From assembly GCA_022842185.1 (NCBI GenBank), contig JALHQB010000048.1:1-39422 (forward strand): a stretch of DNA of 39,422 nt, written 5' to 3'. Shown piece by piece: positions 26,509 through 35,149 of the stretch. Position 1 is the stretch's first letter. Every line of letters begins with the position of its first letter. This DNA is from Acetobacteraceae bacterium (lineage in GTDB: Bacteria; Pseudomonadota; Alphaproteobacteria; Acetobacterales; Acetobacteraceae). The notes beneath the pieces are model-generated. The model did no database searches. It had not been told where the DNA came from and saw only the letters and a program-made list of their open reading frames with translations. Made by a program: the position numbers and the translations under genes.

Positions 26509-26534
26509 GGACATGCCGACGCTGCGGCATGTCC
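26509..26534 (+). promoter_or_regulatory. Perfect 10-bp inverted repeat near the third small gene's start
   Basis: GGACATGCCG (26509-26518), ACGCTG, CGGCATGTCC (26525-26534). It follows the stop of the paralogue by 38 bases and covers the first possible start (26504) of the next gene. It could be an attenuating hairpin or a repressor site; there is no T-run. Confidence 0.55.
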
Positions 26535-26536
26535 GC

Positions 26537-26875
26537 ATGGATACCGCGATGCCGCCTTTCGACCGACGCCTCTTCATGATGCTGCTGGCCGCGATGCTGC
26601 CGGCCCACGGGGCGCTTGCCCAGGACCGGCCCCGGCCTGCCAGGGGACGGCCGCGCGGCGTGGCGCCCCCGCCCGAACGCGCGACTGGGATCTTCGCCGC
26701 CCCCCACGCATCCTCGAGCCGGGGCGGCATCGCGCCGCGGCATCCGAGCCAGATACCGGAACGCGCGACAGGCATCTTCGCCCCGCGCGCGCAGACTGGC
26801 CCTGGTGCGGTGACCAGTGCGGCGCGCCCGATGCCGCCGCCGAAGGAGGCCGGCGGCGGCACGCCGGAGGATTAG
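26537..26875 (+). CDS. Small exported proline-rich protein with PERATGIFA repeats
   Basis: 112 residues from ATG 26537; 26504 and 26549 are also possible, but the hairpin at 26509-26534 argues against the first. The signal region MPPFDRRLFMMLLAAMLPAHGALAQ has DRRLFMM, similar to a Tat motif, and would be cut after Ala-Leu-Ala. The mature part is Pro/Arg/Ala-rich with PERATGIFAAPH and PERATGIFAPRA, 27 residues apart. It is a low-complexity exported protein without the 11-residue repeat of its neighbours. No family recognised. No ribosome-binding site is evident. Confidence 0.55.
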   Translation: MDTAMPPFDRRLFMMLLAAMLPAHGALAQDRPRPARGRPRGVAPPPERATGIFAAPHASSSRGGIAPRHPSQIPERATGIFAPRAQTGPGAVTSAARPMPPPKEAGGGTPED

Positions 26876-26963
26876 GTCCAGGGCCGATCGCGCCAGGCTG
26901 GAGCCAGCGGCGCCAATGCTGACCGGTGAGACCGGGAGGGGCTTTACCCAATAGACGCGAAGA

Positions 26964-27017
26964 TTGGAGGGGCGCCGCCCCTCCAAACCACCCCGCCAGG
27001 GACCAACGGGTCCCTGG
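26964..27017 (+). repeat. Family B element, copy 2 (re-sequenced stems)
   Basis: Hairpin TTGGAGGGGC (26964-26973) / GCC / GCCCCTCCAA (26977-26986), linker ACCACCCCG, hairpin CCAGGGACC (26996-27004) / AACG / GGTCCCTGG (27009-27017). Layout and linker equal copy 1, but both second-hairpin arms have changed together. Confidence 0.85.
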
Positions 27018-27129
27018 ACCGCGGGGCCCTGGCGTTCGCCACGTAGGGCGTTCCTTGCCTGGTCAAATGCCAAGAATCGAGCATTTGGCTTGGCACCGAC
27101 CGACGCGTTCAGCGCAAAAATTGAGGTTT

Positions 27130-27188
27130 CCAAAGGCCTTAAGCCTTTGGTGGGGTGAGGTTTGGAGAGGGGCGACGCCCCTCTCCAA
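27130..27188 (-). repeat. Family B element, copy 3 (inverted relative to copy 2)
   Basis: Plus strand: CCAAAGGC / CTTAA / GCCTTTGG (27130-27150), then TGGGGTGAGGT, then TTGGAGAGGGGC / GAC / GCCCCTCTCCAA (27162-27188), so it lies in reverse orientation to copies 1 and 2. With copy 2 it brackets about 110 bases. Confidence 0.85.
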
Positions 27189-27233
27189 GGAGCACCATCG
27201 CATATATCCGCACATGGGTCTTTGCCACGCGGT

Positions 27234-27671
27234 CTACGCTGTTGGCCGCAGATGCGTCACCGGCAACCCCACCGCCTCGGCCACCAGGGTCCGATGACAC
27301 TGGGTCGGGTCGGCTTCCAGGCACAGCAGGCACACGCGCTGCTGCCGCGCGAGATCGGACAGGTTGGCAAGCGCGGCCTGCGCCTCCGTCCCGGCCATAT
27401 GTGCAGCGAAGATGCGTCGCATTTCGGCCGGGCGGCCCGACCGTGCCGCCGCGCGCCCTTCGGCCGGCGTGCCGAGCGCGCGCAGATGCAGGTAGCCGAG
27501 CCCCGCCGTTTCCAGCGCCGCCGACAGCGCGGTTTTGGCGAAGCCGGGCCGGCGGCTGTTGGCCAGCGCGCGGACATCCACCAGGACCCGCGTGCCGGAT
27601 TCGCGCAGCGCCGTGACCAACCGGTCCGGCGTCGTGCCCTCATAGCCGACCGTGAGGATGCCCGGCGTCAT
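27234..27671 (-). CDS. DUF488 family protein
   Basis: 145 residues; ATG 27671 places GILTVGYEGTTPDRLVTAL at the start, as is normal for the family. Conserved features: VDVRALANSRRPGFAKTALSAALETAGLGYLHLRALGTP near 29-70, and the C-terminal CLLCLEADPTQCHRTLVAEAV near 117-138 with the characteristic Cys-x2-Cys...CHR. DUF488 proteins are small cytosolic proteins of unknown function. It begins 13 bases after the maeB stop and is almost surely in its transcript. A terminator for the unit could be the family B element just downstream. Confidence 0.9.
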   Translation of the reverse strand: MTPGILTVGYEGTTPDRLVTALRESGTRVLVDVRALANSRRPGFAKTALSAALETAGLGYLHLRALGTPAEGRAAARSGRPAEMRRIFAAHMAGTEAQAALANLSDLARQQRVCLLCLEADPTQCHRTLVAEAVGLPVTHLRPTA

Positions 27672-27684
27672 GTCCGGGCCATGG

Positions 27685-29985
27685 TCACTTCTGAGCCGCG
27701 GCATGGGCCGCGAGACACGCGACATCCAGCATCTGGTTCACGCCGGACTGCATCGGCACGATCTGCGCCGAGTGCGACAGGCCCGTCAGCAACGGCCCGA
27801 TCACATTGGCGCTGGTCAGGCGAGGGATCGACCGCGTCAGGATATGTGCGGCGTGCAACCCTGGCGTGATCAGCACATTCGCCGGCCCGGTGAGCCGGCA
27901 GAAGGGATACAGCGACGCCCGCAGCCCGGGGTCCAGCGCCACATCCGCCGACATCTCCCCGTCGAACTCGAAATCCGCGCCGGTTTCGGTCAGCAGCTTC
28001 ACCGCATCGCGGATGGAGCCGGGGATCGTGCCGCGCGGATCGCCGAACGTGGAGAAGGACAGGAAGGCCACCCGCGGTTCCAACCCGAGCCGCCGCGCCG
28101 CCGCCGCCGAACCCCGCGCGATGCCAGCCAGCGTCTCGGCGTCCGGGCGTTCATGGATCGCCGTGTCGGCCACCAACACCGTGCCGGCGCGGCGGGACAC
28201 GATGATCGACAGCCCGAAGACCACGCGGCCGGGGATCGGGTCGATCGCCATGTTGATGCCTTCGAGGGCGACCGAATAGGACCGCGTGGACCCGGTCACG
28301 ATCGCATCCGCATCGCCCATCGCCACCATGCAGGCACCGAAGACGTTGCGGTCCTGATTCACCAGGCGCTGGCAGTCGCGCAGCAGGAAGCCTTCGCGCT
28401 GCCGCTTGGCATACAGGTATTCGGCATAGCGGCGGTTGGAATCCGACAGCCGGGCATTGTGGATCTCGATGCCGTCGGGCATCGGGATGCCCAGCGCGGC
28501 GGCGACCGAGTTGATGCGGTCCTCGCGCCCCACCAGCACCGGCGTGCCATAGCCAGCATTACGGAACGCGATCGCGGCGCGGATCACCTTCTCCTCCTCG
28601 CCTTCGGCGAAGACCACGCGCTTGGGGTTCTGGCGCACGGATTCCGCGATCGCCTCCAGCGCGCCGACCGTCGCATCCAGCCGGTTGGCGAGGTCCCGTG
28701 CATAGCGCTGCAGGTCGATGATCGGCTTGCGCGCGACCCCCGATTCCATCGCCGCCTTCGCGACGGCGGGCGACACGCGGGAGATTAGGCGCGGGTCGAA
28801 GGCGTTGGGGATGATGTATTCCGGGCCGAAGCGCAGCGACATGCCCGCACCCGCGCCCGCCACTTCCTCCGGCACGTCTTCGCGCGCCAGCATCGCCAGC
28901 GCCTCGGCCGCCGCGATCTTCATCGCGTCATTGATGGTCGATGCGCGCACATCCAGCGCGCCGCGGAAGATGAACGGAAAGCCCAGGACATTGTTGACCT
29001 GGTTGGGATAATCAGACCGTCCGGTGGCGATGATGCAATCCGGCCGCGCGGCGCGGGCCTCATCGGGCGTGATCTCGGGGTCGGGATTGGCCATGGCGAA
29101 CAGGATCGGCTTCGGCGCCATGGCGCGCAGCATGTCGGGCGTCAGCGCACCCTTCACCGAAAGGCCGAAGAACACATCCGCGCCGTCCAGCGCCTGCATC
29201 AGCGTACGGGCATCCGTGGTCGTCGCATGCGCGGACTTCCACTGGTTCATGCCCTCCGTGCGGCCACGGTAGATGACGCCCTTGGTGTCGCACAGGATGA
29301 CGTTCTCGGTGCGCATCCCCATCGCCTTGACCAGTTCGGCGCAGGCGATGGACGCGGCGCCGGCGCCGTTGATCACCAGTCGCGTGGTCTTGATGTCGCG
29401 GCCAGTCAGATGGATGGCATTGATCAACCCCGCGGCCGCCACGATCGCGGTGCCATGCTGGTCGTCATGGAAAACGGGAATGTCCATGAGCTCGCGCAGG
29501 CGCTGCTCGATCACGAAGCATTCCGGCGCCTTGATGTCCTCAAGGTTGATGCCGCCGAAGGACGGGCCGAGGTAGCGGATGGAATTGACGAAGGCGTCCA
29601 CATCCTCGGTGTCCACGCACAGGTCGATCGAATCGACATCAGCAAAACGCTTGAACAGCGCCGCCTTGCCTTCCATCACCGGCTTGGACGCCAGCGCGCC
29701 GAGATTGCCCAGCCCCAGCACCGCCGTGCCGTTGGAAATGACGGCGACGAAATTCCCCTTCGCCGTGTAGTCATAGGCCAGCTTGGGATCGCGATGGATA
29801 TGCAGGCAGGGTTCGGCAACGCCCGGCGAATAGGCGAGCGAGAGGTCGCGTGCCGTGATCAGCGGCTTGGTCAGCCGGATCTCGAGCTTCCCCGGCCGGC
29901 CTTCGGCGTGCATCGCCAGCGCCTCCTCGCCTGTCACGCGGGCGGTGCGCGTGTCTTCGGTCAGCGGCTGCTTCACGTCGTCCAT
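27685..29985 (-). CDS. maeB: NADP-dependent malic enzyme with phosphotransacetylase-like domain
   Basis: 766 residues from ATG 29985 (MDDVKQPLTED). Residues ~30-425 are the malic enzyme: KPLITARDLSLAYSPGVAEPC, YTAKGNFVAVISNGTAVLGLGNLGALASKPVMEGKA (Tyr and Lys catalytic region), FHDDQHGTAIVAAAGLINA, LVINGAGAASIACAEL (cofactor GxGxA) and FAMANPDPEI. Residues ~430-766 resemble phosphate acetyltransferase (RVVFAEGEEEKVIRAAIAFRNAGYGTPVLVGR, VSRRAGTVLVADTAIHERPDAETLA), a domain that in MaeB regulates the enzyme, often through acetyl-CoA. It decarboxylates malate to pyruvate, giving NADPH. It is co-transcribed with the DUF488 gene and divergent from a hydrolase gene. Confidence 0.97.
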   Translation of the reverse strand: MDDVKQPLTEDTRTARVTGEEALAMHAEGRPGKLEIRLTKPLITARDLSLAYSPGVAEPCLHIHRDPKLAYDYTAKGNFVAVISNGTAVLGLGNLGALASKPVMEGKAALFKRFADVDSIDLCVDTEDVDAFVNSIRYLGPSFGGINLEDIKAPECFVIEQRLRELMDIPVFHDDQHGTAIVAAAGLINAIHLTGRDIKTTRLVINGAGAASIACAELVKAMGMRTENVILCDTKGVIYRGRTEGMNQWKSAHATTTDARTLMQALDGADVFFGLSVKGALTPDMLRAMAPKPILFAMANPDPEITPDEARAARPDCIIATGRSDYPNQVNNVLGFPFIFRGALDVRASTINDAMKIAAAEALAMLAREDVPEEVAGAGAGMSLRFGPEYIIPNAFDPRLISRVSPAVAKAAMESGVARKPIIDLQRYARDLANRLDATVGALEAIAESVRQNPKRVVFAEGEEEKVIRAAIAFRNAGYGTPVLVGREDRINSVAAALGIPMPDGIEIHNARLSDSNRRYAEYLYAKRQREGFLLRDCQRLVNQDRNVFGACMVAMGDADAIVTGSTRSYSVALEGINMAIDPIPGRVVFGLSIIVSRRAGTVLVADTAIHERPDAETLAGIARGSAAAARRLGLEPRVAFLSFSTFGDPRGTIPGSIRDAVKLLTETGADFEFDGEMSADVALDPGLRASLYPFCRLTGPANVLITPGLHAAHILTRSIPRLTSANVIGPLLTGLSHSAQIVPMQSGVNQMLDVACLAAHAAAQK

Positions 29986-30182
29986 GGAAATCGTTCCCGT
30001 CGCGGGTTTCGTTGCTTGGTATGGGCGCATTGTGCAGCCATGCCGCGCGCGCGGCGACCCCCCGGCTTCGCAGTCGCGGTAGGACAGCGCGCCGGCCGTT
30101 GCGCGGAATACGTTTCTCCAGGTCGCGGGCGCCTGGGGCAACGCTGTCTCCGGCAGGGCGGTGCCACGGCGGGCAGGGTTTG

Positions 30183-31745
30183 ATGGCGCGGGATGCGGGC
30201 ATCGGGATGCGGCGCAGGTTCATCGGCGCGGCGCTGGCGCTGCTTGGCCTCTGCATCTTCGCCGTCTGCGGTGCAGCCGAGGCGCAGGCGCAGCCAACCC
30301 CGCCGGCGGGCTGCGACAGCGCGACCGCGGAACCGGTGCGGGACCTGCAACTGTCCTTCGCCCGCGTGCTGCCCTTTGCCCGCGACATCCTGGCGCATCA
30401 TCGCGTCTCCGCCTCGGTCGAGGGTCGCGGTCGCCAGGCGCGGATCGAGCTGCATCTGCAAGCGGTGCGGGACCTGCAATTGCCGGAAGGCCATCCCGCC
30501 ACGGTCTATCGCACCGACCTCGATGGCGCCGCCATCCTGCAGGACCGCCGGTCGCGCCACGCGGCGCTGTGGCGGGTGGATACCGCCACCGTCGCGGCAG
30601 CGAACCGCGCCTATGACGTGCGCGACGCGGGCCCCGGTACGCCGCCCAGGCTGGAGGATGGCGAATCGGATGAAGGCCTCGAGGATTACGCGCTGATCCG
30701 CCTCTACAGCGACCGCTACACTGGCTTCGCGGCGATGGTGCTCGAAGCGCGCGGTGCGGCTGCCCGCCCGCCGCATCGCATCTATGCCATCGCCGGGACG
30801 CATGTCTTCGAACGCACGGACCTTCGAAGCTGGGCGTCCGGGCTGACCATGGGGCGGGCGCAATATGTCTCGAACGCCGCGCTGCGGATGGTCCGCGACG
30901 CCGCCGAATACGCCGCCGACACGCGGCGCGGCGGGGAGGTGTTCATCACCGGCCAAAGCCAGGGCGGGCTGGCCGCACAAGGGGTCGGCGCGATGCTGCA
31001 GGCCTATCTGGATGCGCGCGGCGCGCGGCATCACCTGGTGCATGTGGTGTCCTGGGGCGCGTCCGGCGCGCGGGAGACGCTGGCGCGCGCCATCATTCAG
31101 CAGCGTGCCGGCGGCGGCCGCGGCTTTCCCACCCAGATGGAACGCCACTGGGCCGAGACCGACCCCGATCACGCGTCCACAATGGCTGTGTGGGAGACCA
31201 TCACCACGCAATGGGCGCGCATCCCACCCGGCGGCGAGGATGCCTATCTGACATCGCTGGCATCGCGCATGCGCGTGGTCGGGTTCTTCTTCGAGATCGA
31301 CCTCTTCGCGCGCGGCGGCACCTTCCTCGGCACTGCCTTCGTGTTCCCCACAGCGCTGGTGCTGCCCGAGGAATGCGACATGACCGTTGCCGAAGTGATC
31401 ATCGGCATGCAGCCGGGCGCATTCGGGGTGCGGCTCGAATCGCATTTCCTCAAGGGCTATCGGCGCGCCGTCGGCCGCGGTGCGATCGCGGTCGCGCGGC
31501 CGGCACGCCCGGCGCGGTGGGAGTGGTTTTCGGACCTGATGCCGACGCTCGAAGATGTCGGCGACATCTGGCTCGAAGTGCTGCACCTGTCGCGCGACGC
31601 GACCGAATCCGCGCATTGGCAGGGCTGCACCAGCAGCGCCGAATGGTTCACCCAGGCCAATCGCTTCTGCCGCGCGGCGTATTGGCCTGGCTGCGCGCCG
31701 GCACCGGAGGAGGAACGCTGGTGCCTGGTGCGAAGGGGGAGGTAG
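30183..31745 (+). CDS. Exported serine-hydrolase-like protein of unknown specificity
   Basis: 520 residues from ATG 30183; ATG 30207 (MRRRFIGAALALLG) is an alternative with a cleaner signal peptide, cut near AQAQP. An N-terminal part with no known domain (DLQLSFARVLPFARDILAHHRVS..., ~60-190) precedes a lipase-like region: HRIYAIAGTHVFER, then ITGQSQGGLAAQGVGAMLQ with the nucleophile elbow GQSQGG (Ser259), followed by HVVSWGASGARETL. This is the GxSxG pattern of class-3-lipase or DUF2974-like hydrolases. Asp and His partners were not assigned. Four Cys in the last 60 residues (CTSSAE..., FCRAAYWPGC, WCLVR) suggest disulfides outside the cytosol. It faces the HSL-type esterase gene tail to tail (8 bases apart). 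Confidence 0.6.
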   Translation: MARDAGIGMRRRFIGAALALLGLCIFAVCGAAEAQAQPTPPAGCDSATAEPVRDLQLSFARVLPFARDILAHHRVSASVEGRGRQARIELHLQAVRDLQLPEGHPATVYRTDLDGAAILQDRRSRHAALWRVDTATVAAANRAYDVRDAGPGTPPRLEDGESDEGLEDYALIRLYSDRYTGFAAMVLEARGAAARPPHRIYAIAGTHVFERTDLRSWASGLTMGRAQYVSNAALRMVRDAAEYAADTRRGGEVFITGQSQGGLAAQGVGAMLQAYLDARGARHHLVHVVSWGASGARETLARAIIQQRAGGGRGFPTQMERHWAETDPDHASTMAVWETITTQWARIPPGGEDAYLTSLASRMRVVGFFFEIDLFARGGTFLGTAFVFPTALVLPEECDMTVAEVIIGMQPGAFGVRLESHFLKGYRRAVGRGAIAVARPARPARWEWFSDLMPTLEDVGDIWLEVLHLSRDATESAHWQGCTSSAEWFTQANRFCRAAYWPGCAPAPEEERWCLVRRGR

Positions 31746-31753
31746 CGCGGCCC

Positions 31754-32704
31754 CTACGCCAGCCCCCAATGCGCCCGCAACGCCGCCGCCGCCTGCCGCA
31801 GGGTGATGTCCGATGTCGGCACCAGCCGCCCCATCGTCAGATAGGCGTGCATCTGGTTGGCGACATGAAGATGCGTCACCGGCACGCCTTCCACGTCCAG
31901 CCGCTCGGCATAGGCGACACCCTCGTCGCACAGCGGGTCATGGCCGCAGGTCATGACGAAGGCGGGCGCGGTGCCCGCCAGCGATGCCGCCCGCAGCGGC
32001 GATGCGCGCCAGTCGGTCCGCGACGGCAAGTCGGGAATGTAGTGATCGATGAACCATCGCATCGTCGCCGCCGTCAGCGGATAGCCGTCGATGCAGCGGT
32101 CATAGGAGGGCCGCGCCACGGCTGCGAGATCGGTCGCGGGATACAGCAGCAGTTGGAACCCGGGCGGCGACACCGCACCATCGCGCCCCATCAGCGCCAG
32201 CACGGCCGAAAGATTGCCGCCGGCACTGTCCCCGCCGACGGCGATGCGCGCGGGATCGATGCGAAGTGACGCGGCCTCGGCGTTGATGAACCGCCATGCG
32301 GCGGCGCAGTCATCGACCGCGGCCGGAAAGCGGTGTTCCGGCGCCAGGCGATAATCCACCGAGATCACGCAGGCGCCCAGATGGTTCGCCAGGCTGCGGC
32401 ACAGCTGGTCATAGGTATAAAGGCTGCCGATCACCCAGCCGCCACCATGGATGAAGACCAGGCAGGGCAGCGCGGCGTTCGGGTCGGTGCCGATACCGCG
32501 ATAGTGCCGCAGCCCGATCGGGCCGGCGGGGCCGGGGCAGGCCAGGTCAGCGACCTCGACGACATCCTGCGGGTCGGGTTGCAGCACGGGGGTGGCGGCG
32601 GTCGAGACCTCCCGCGCCTGGTCGGGCGTCAGGGTGTGCAGCGCCGGACGGCCGCTGTCGCGGATCAGGTCGAGGACGGCTTGCGCGCCGGGATCGAGTG
32701 GCAT
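31754..32704 (-). CDS. Alpha/beta hydrolase, hormone-sensitive-lipase family (Aes-like)
   Basis: 316 residues; ATG 32704 has a strong AGGAGA upstream. The family motif HGGGW at 86-90 forms the oxyanion hole, with GDSAGG at 158-163 (nucleophile Ser160). Asp256 (GHDPLCDEG) and His286 (NQMHAYLTM) complete the triad. VISVDYRLAPEHRFPAAVDDCAAAWRF at 114-139 is also typical. A short-chain carboxylesterase acting in the cytosol; physiological substrate unknown. Its stop lies 8 bases from the converging hydrolase gene on the other strand. The region upstream to the next gene (32705-32834) shows nothing special. Confidence 0.95.
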   Translation of the reverse strand: MPLDPGAQAVLDLIRDSGRPALHTLTPDQAREVSTAATPVLQPDPQDVVEVADLACPGPAGPIGLRHYRGIGTDPNAALPCLVFIHGGGWVIGSLYTYDQLCRSLANHLGACVISVDYRLAPEHRFPAAVDDCAAAWRFINAEAASLRIDPARIAVGGDSAGGNLSAVLALMGRDGAVSPPGFQLLLYPATDLAAVARPSYDRCIDGYPLTAATMRWFIDHYIPDLPSRTDWRASPLRAASLAGTAPAFVMTCGHDPLCDEGVAYAERLDVEGVPVTHLHVANQMHAYLTMGRLVPTSDITLRQAAAALRAHWGLA

Positions 32705-32834
32705 GGGCTCTCCTGTTCTCGGCCGCCCGCGAATCACGATCGCGGCGCGTCAGCCGTGCCGATACTCAAGCCCAACCGCCCCGTTGGGGAAGGGCCGTGC
32801 CGAAACCCGTTGCAAGTCGCGGATCGCCGCGCCG

Positions 32835-33410
32835 TCATGTCCGGCGCTTCCACTGCGCACGCACCGCCCTGACACGATCGAGCAGAGCAGGCCCGCGGCC
32901 GAAGATCGCTTCGCGCACCCCCGCGGCAAGGCTCCGCGCCCAAATCCTGGCGCGCCGTCCGGCGCGTCGCGCCGCTCGCCATGCCGGCGAGGCATCGAGA
33001 TACGCATGCGCCCGCGCCAGCAGCGCGACGACGACGTTCCGCACCCGGGCGAAGATCGGGATCTGCATCAGCTTCGGTTCCGCCACGGCATACAGATGCG
33101 CCGACACCGCCGTGCCGACGAACTTCGCCGACAGCAGCAGCAAAACACCCTTGATCGGATGCCCGCCACCGATCAGCCAGACCGCCGCGAGCTTCAGCGG
33201 GATAAGCCCCAGCAGGGGGATCAGGAACAGCGCCAGGACGACATGCGGGTCAAGCCGCAGGATCAGCCGTTCAAGCGCCGCGAAGACCGGCAGCCGCCCG
33301 ATCCGGGCACCAAGCCAGGTGGCCCAGTGCCAAATCGTCTCCTCCAGCACGACCCAGATGAAGGCCAGGAGCAGGAGCGGTGCGCGCAGGATGCGGCGGA
33401 GGTGAAGCAT
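32835..33410 (-). CDS. Conserved membrane protein of unknown function
   Basis: 191 residues starting MLHLRRILRAPLLLLAFIWVVLEETIWHWATWLGARIG. Two clear membrane segments: ~10-22 extended by an amphipathic stretch, and ~57-80 (VVLALFLIPLLGLIPLKLAAVWLIG), with a hydrophobic stretch around 86-100. The last ~75 residues are Arg/Ala-rich and probably cytosolic (ARRAGRRARIWARSLAAGVREAIFGRG). WVVLEETIWHW and HPIKGVLLLLSAKFVGTAVSAHLYAVAEPKLMQIP look like family signatures of a small alphaproteobacterial membrane protein, but I know no function. It starts 12 bases after the OpgH stop on the same strand and is likely in that transcript. Confidence 0.75.
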   Translation of the reverse strand: MLHLRRILRAPLLLLAFIWVVLEETIWHWATWLGARIGRLPVFAALERLILRLDPHVVLALFLIPLLGLIPLKLAAVWLIGGGHPIKGVLLLLSAKFVGTAVSAHLYAVAEPKLMQIPIFARVRNVVVALLARAHAYLDASPAWRAARRAGRRARIWARSLAAGVREAIFGRGPALLDRVRAVRAQWKRRT

Positions 33411-33422
33411 GGTGGGCGAAGC

Positions 33423-35126
33423 CTACCCGGTTCCGCCGTGGAGTTCCTCTGGCAAGGCGCAGATTTCCTCCCGACGCAGCCAGGCGGAGAGGGCGGGATC
33501 GGCAGTCACCACAGCGAAGGGGATGGCCAGCAGCAGGGAGGCGAGCACCGGCAGCGCCAACAGCAGCGCAAGCGGCGACGCCGCCGCAAAAGCCATGGTC
33601 AGCATGACCCCGGCCAAGGTCGGCGGCCAGAACTGCCGCGCCGCATCGCCCCAGGACACGCCGCGATCGGCACGGTTCTGCGGCACCCAGCCGACCTTCA
33701 GCCCGAAGGGAAGTGCGATCAGGAACAGCGTTTGCGCCATCAGCCGTGCCGGTTCCATCAGCGTGGTGAAGATGATCTCGGCCCCCGCGCCGCGCAGCAC
33801 GTCGTCCCGCCCGCCATAGGCGGCGGCGAGGTCCCGCTTGATGAGGGCCTCCCCATAGCCGGCGAGTTTCGGGGCGTAGTGGCAGGCCCAACCGGCCAGC
33901 AGCAGCAGGATCAGCCCGCCGGTTGGGGTTGCCGCCCCGCCGCCGGTCAAGGCGTTCATCGCCGCCAGAACGAGGATCGCGCACCACAGCGGTGCGCCGA
34001 CGAACAGCAGCATCGCCTGCACCAGCTGCCAGCGCGCCATGGCGGTCTGGCCCGGCAGCCGCAGCAGCGCGCGGTACTGCATGTTGCCGCCCGCCCAGCG
34101 CAGGTCGCGGGTGACGAAATCGCCGAAAGTCGGCGGATTGCCCTCGCTGCTGCCGGTGTCATCGGGCAGCACGCGCACCTTCCAGCCGGCGGCGGTCAGG
34201 CGCGTCGCCTCCACCTGGTCATGCGAGAGGATGCGCGACCCGTCCGGCAGCGGGGCGAGCCGGCAGTGTTCGCGGAAGGGCGCGATGCGGATGACGGCGT
34301 TGTGGCCCCAATACGGGCCTTCATCGCCCTGCCACCAGGCCTGGCCGATCGCCCAGCTGCGCATGCCGTGGCGCATGCCGTACTGGAACAGGCGCGGGAA
34401 GGCGGCGGTGGCGGGCCGGCCGTGGATCAGCTGCTGGACGATGGCAAGTTTCGGATCGGCTTCCAGCACCGCGACCAGCCGCAGCACCGCATCCGGTGTC
34501 ATCTCGGAATCGGCGTCGAGGCAAAGGAAATGATCGAGGCCGTCGGCGTGTTGGTCGAGGAAGTCCATCACATTGCCGGCCTTGAAGCCGTCATTGACCG
34601 TGCGGCGCCGGTAATGCGTGTCGGTGCGGCCCATGGCGAAGGCGCGGATGGCGGCTTCCTCCGCCATGGCGGCCGGTCCCGCAGGGGTGTCGGACAGGAT
34701 CCACAGGGCGAAGCGGTCCGGCGGCAGCCTGTCCATCAGTCGTGCCAGCGGGGGCAGCACCAGGTCCATGTCCTCGTTGCGGATGCAGATGGCGATGGCG
34801 GTGCGGCCAGACGGCGGGGGCGGGCGGGCGGCGCGCAGTTGGGGCAGCACGGCCGCGACCGGGTCCTTCGCCCGCAGCAGGATGGCGAGACCCACCAGCG
34901 CATTGGCCGCCGACAGCGCGCTCCAGGGCATGGTGCCCAGGAAGCAGAGCAGGATCAGCGCTTCCCACAGGGTCCACCCCCCCGGCGCCAACACGGCCAT
35001 GGCCAGCCCCAACAGCCCGGCCATGATGGCCATGGCGAGAAGGATGAAGATGACGCGGCGCAGCAGGATGGGTTCGCTCACGACCCGATCTATGCCCGGA
35101 CCGCGCGCCGTTGGCGATGCCGCCAT
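33423..35126 (-). CDS. opgH: OpgH/MdoH-type glucans biosynthesis glucosyltransferase
   Basis: 567 residues from ATG 35126; the frame stays open upstream only because of a 123-bp tandem repeat. Residues ~24-80 hold membrane helices. The glycosyltransferase domain follows: AIAICIRNEDMDLVLPPLARL, DTHYRRRTVNDGFKAGNVMDFLDQH, CLDADSEMTP (DxD metal site), HNAVIRIAPFREHC, ILSHDQVEATRL and RDLRWAGGNMQY (R/QxxRW). Further membrane helices make up the C-terminal third. OpgH polymerises UDP-glucose into the linear backbone of periplasmic glucans while moving it across the inner membrane. It is shorter than E. coli OpgH (847 residues), mainly at the ends. No opgG is next to it. Confidence 0.88.
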   Translation of the reverse strand: MAASPTARGPGIDRVVSEPILLRRVIFILLAMAIMAGLLGLAMAVLAPGGWTLWEALILLCFLGTMPWSALSAANALVGLAILLRAKDPVAAVLPQLRAARPPPPSGRTAIAICIRNEDMDLVLPPLARLMDRLPPDRFALWILSDTPAGPAAMAEEAAIRAFAMGRTDTHYRRRTVNDGFKAGNVMDFLDQHADGLDHFLCLDADSEMTPDAVLRLVAVLEADPKLAIVQQLIHGRPATAAFPRLFQYGMRHGMRSWAIGQAWWQGDEGPYWGHNAVIRIAPFREHCRLAPLPDGSRILSHDQVEATRLTAAGWKVRVLPDDTGSSEGNPPTFGDFVTRDLRWAGGNMQYRALLRLPGQTAMARWQLVQAMLLFVGAPLWCAILVLAAMNALTGGGAATPTGGLILLLLAGWACHYAPKLAGYGEALIKRDLAAAYGGRDDVLRGAGAEIIFTTLMEPARLMAQTLFLIALPFGLKVGWVPQNRADRGVSWGDAARQFWPPTLAGVMLTMAFAAASPLALLLALPVLASLLLAIPFAVVTADPALSAWLRREEICALPEELHGGTG

Positions 35127-35149
35127 CGCCCGCGAGCCAGGAGGGCGAG

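Larger units (their letters stand above)
26876..27233. other. Repeat-rich gap between the small exported protein and DUF488
   Basis: No gene. It holds two family B elements in opposite orientation (listed) around about 110 bases containing CAAATGC/GCATTTG near 27066-27089. 26886-26920 (GATCGCGCC...GGCTGGAGCC...GGCGCC) may be a very decayed family A element. Confidence 0.55.

Noticed and set aside
26886..26920. Possible tenth family A copy
   Set aside because: Only GATCGCGCC, GGCTGGAGCC and GGCGCC match; the linker GTGAAGATGCTCG is missing, so it is mentioned only as a decayed candidate.
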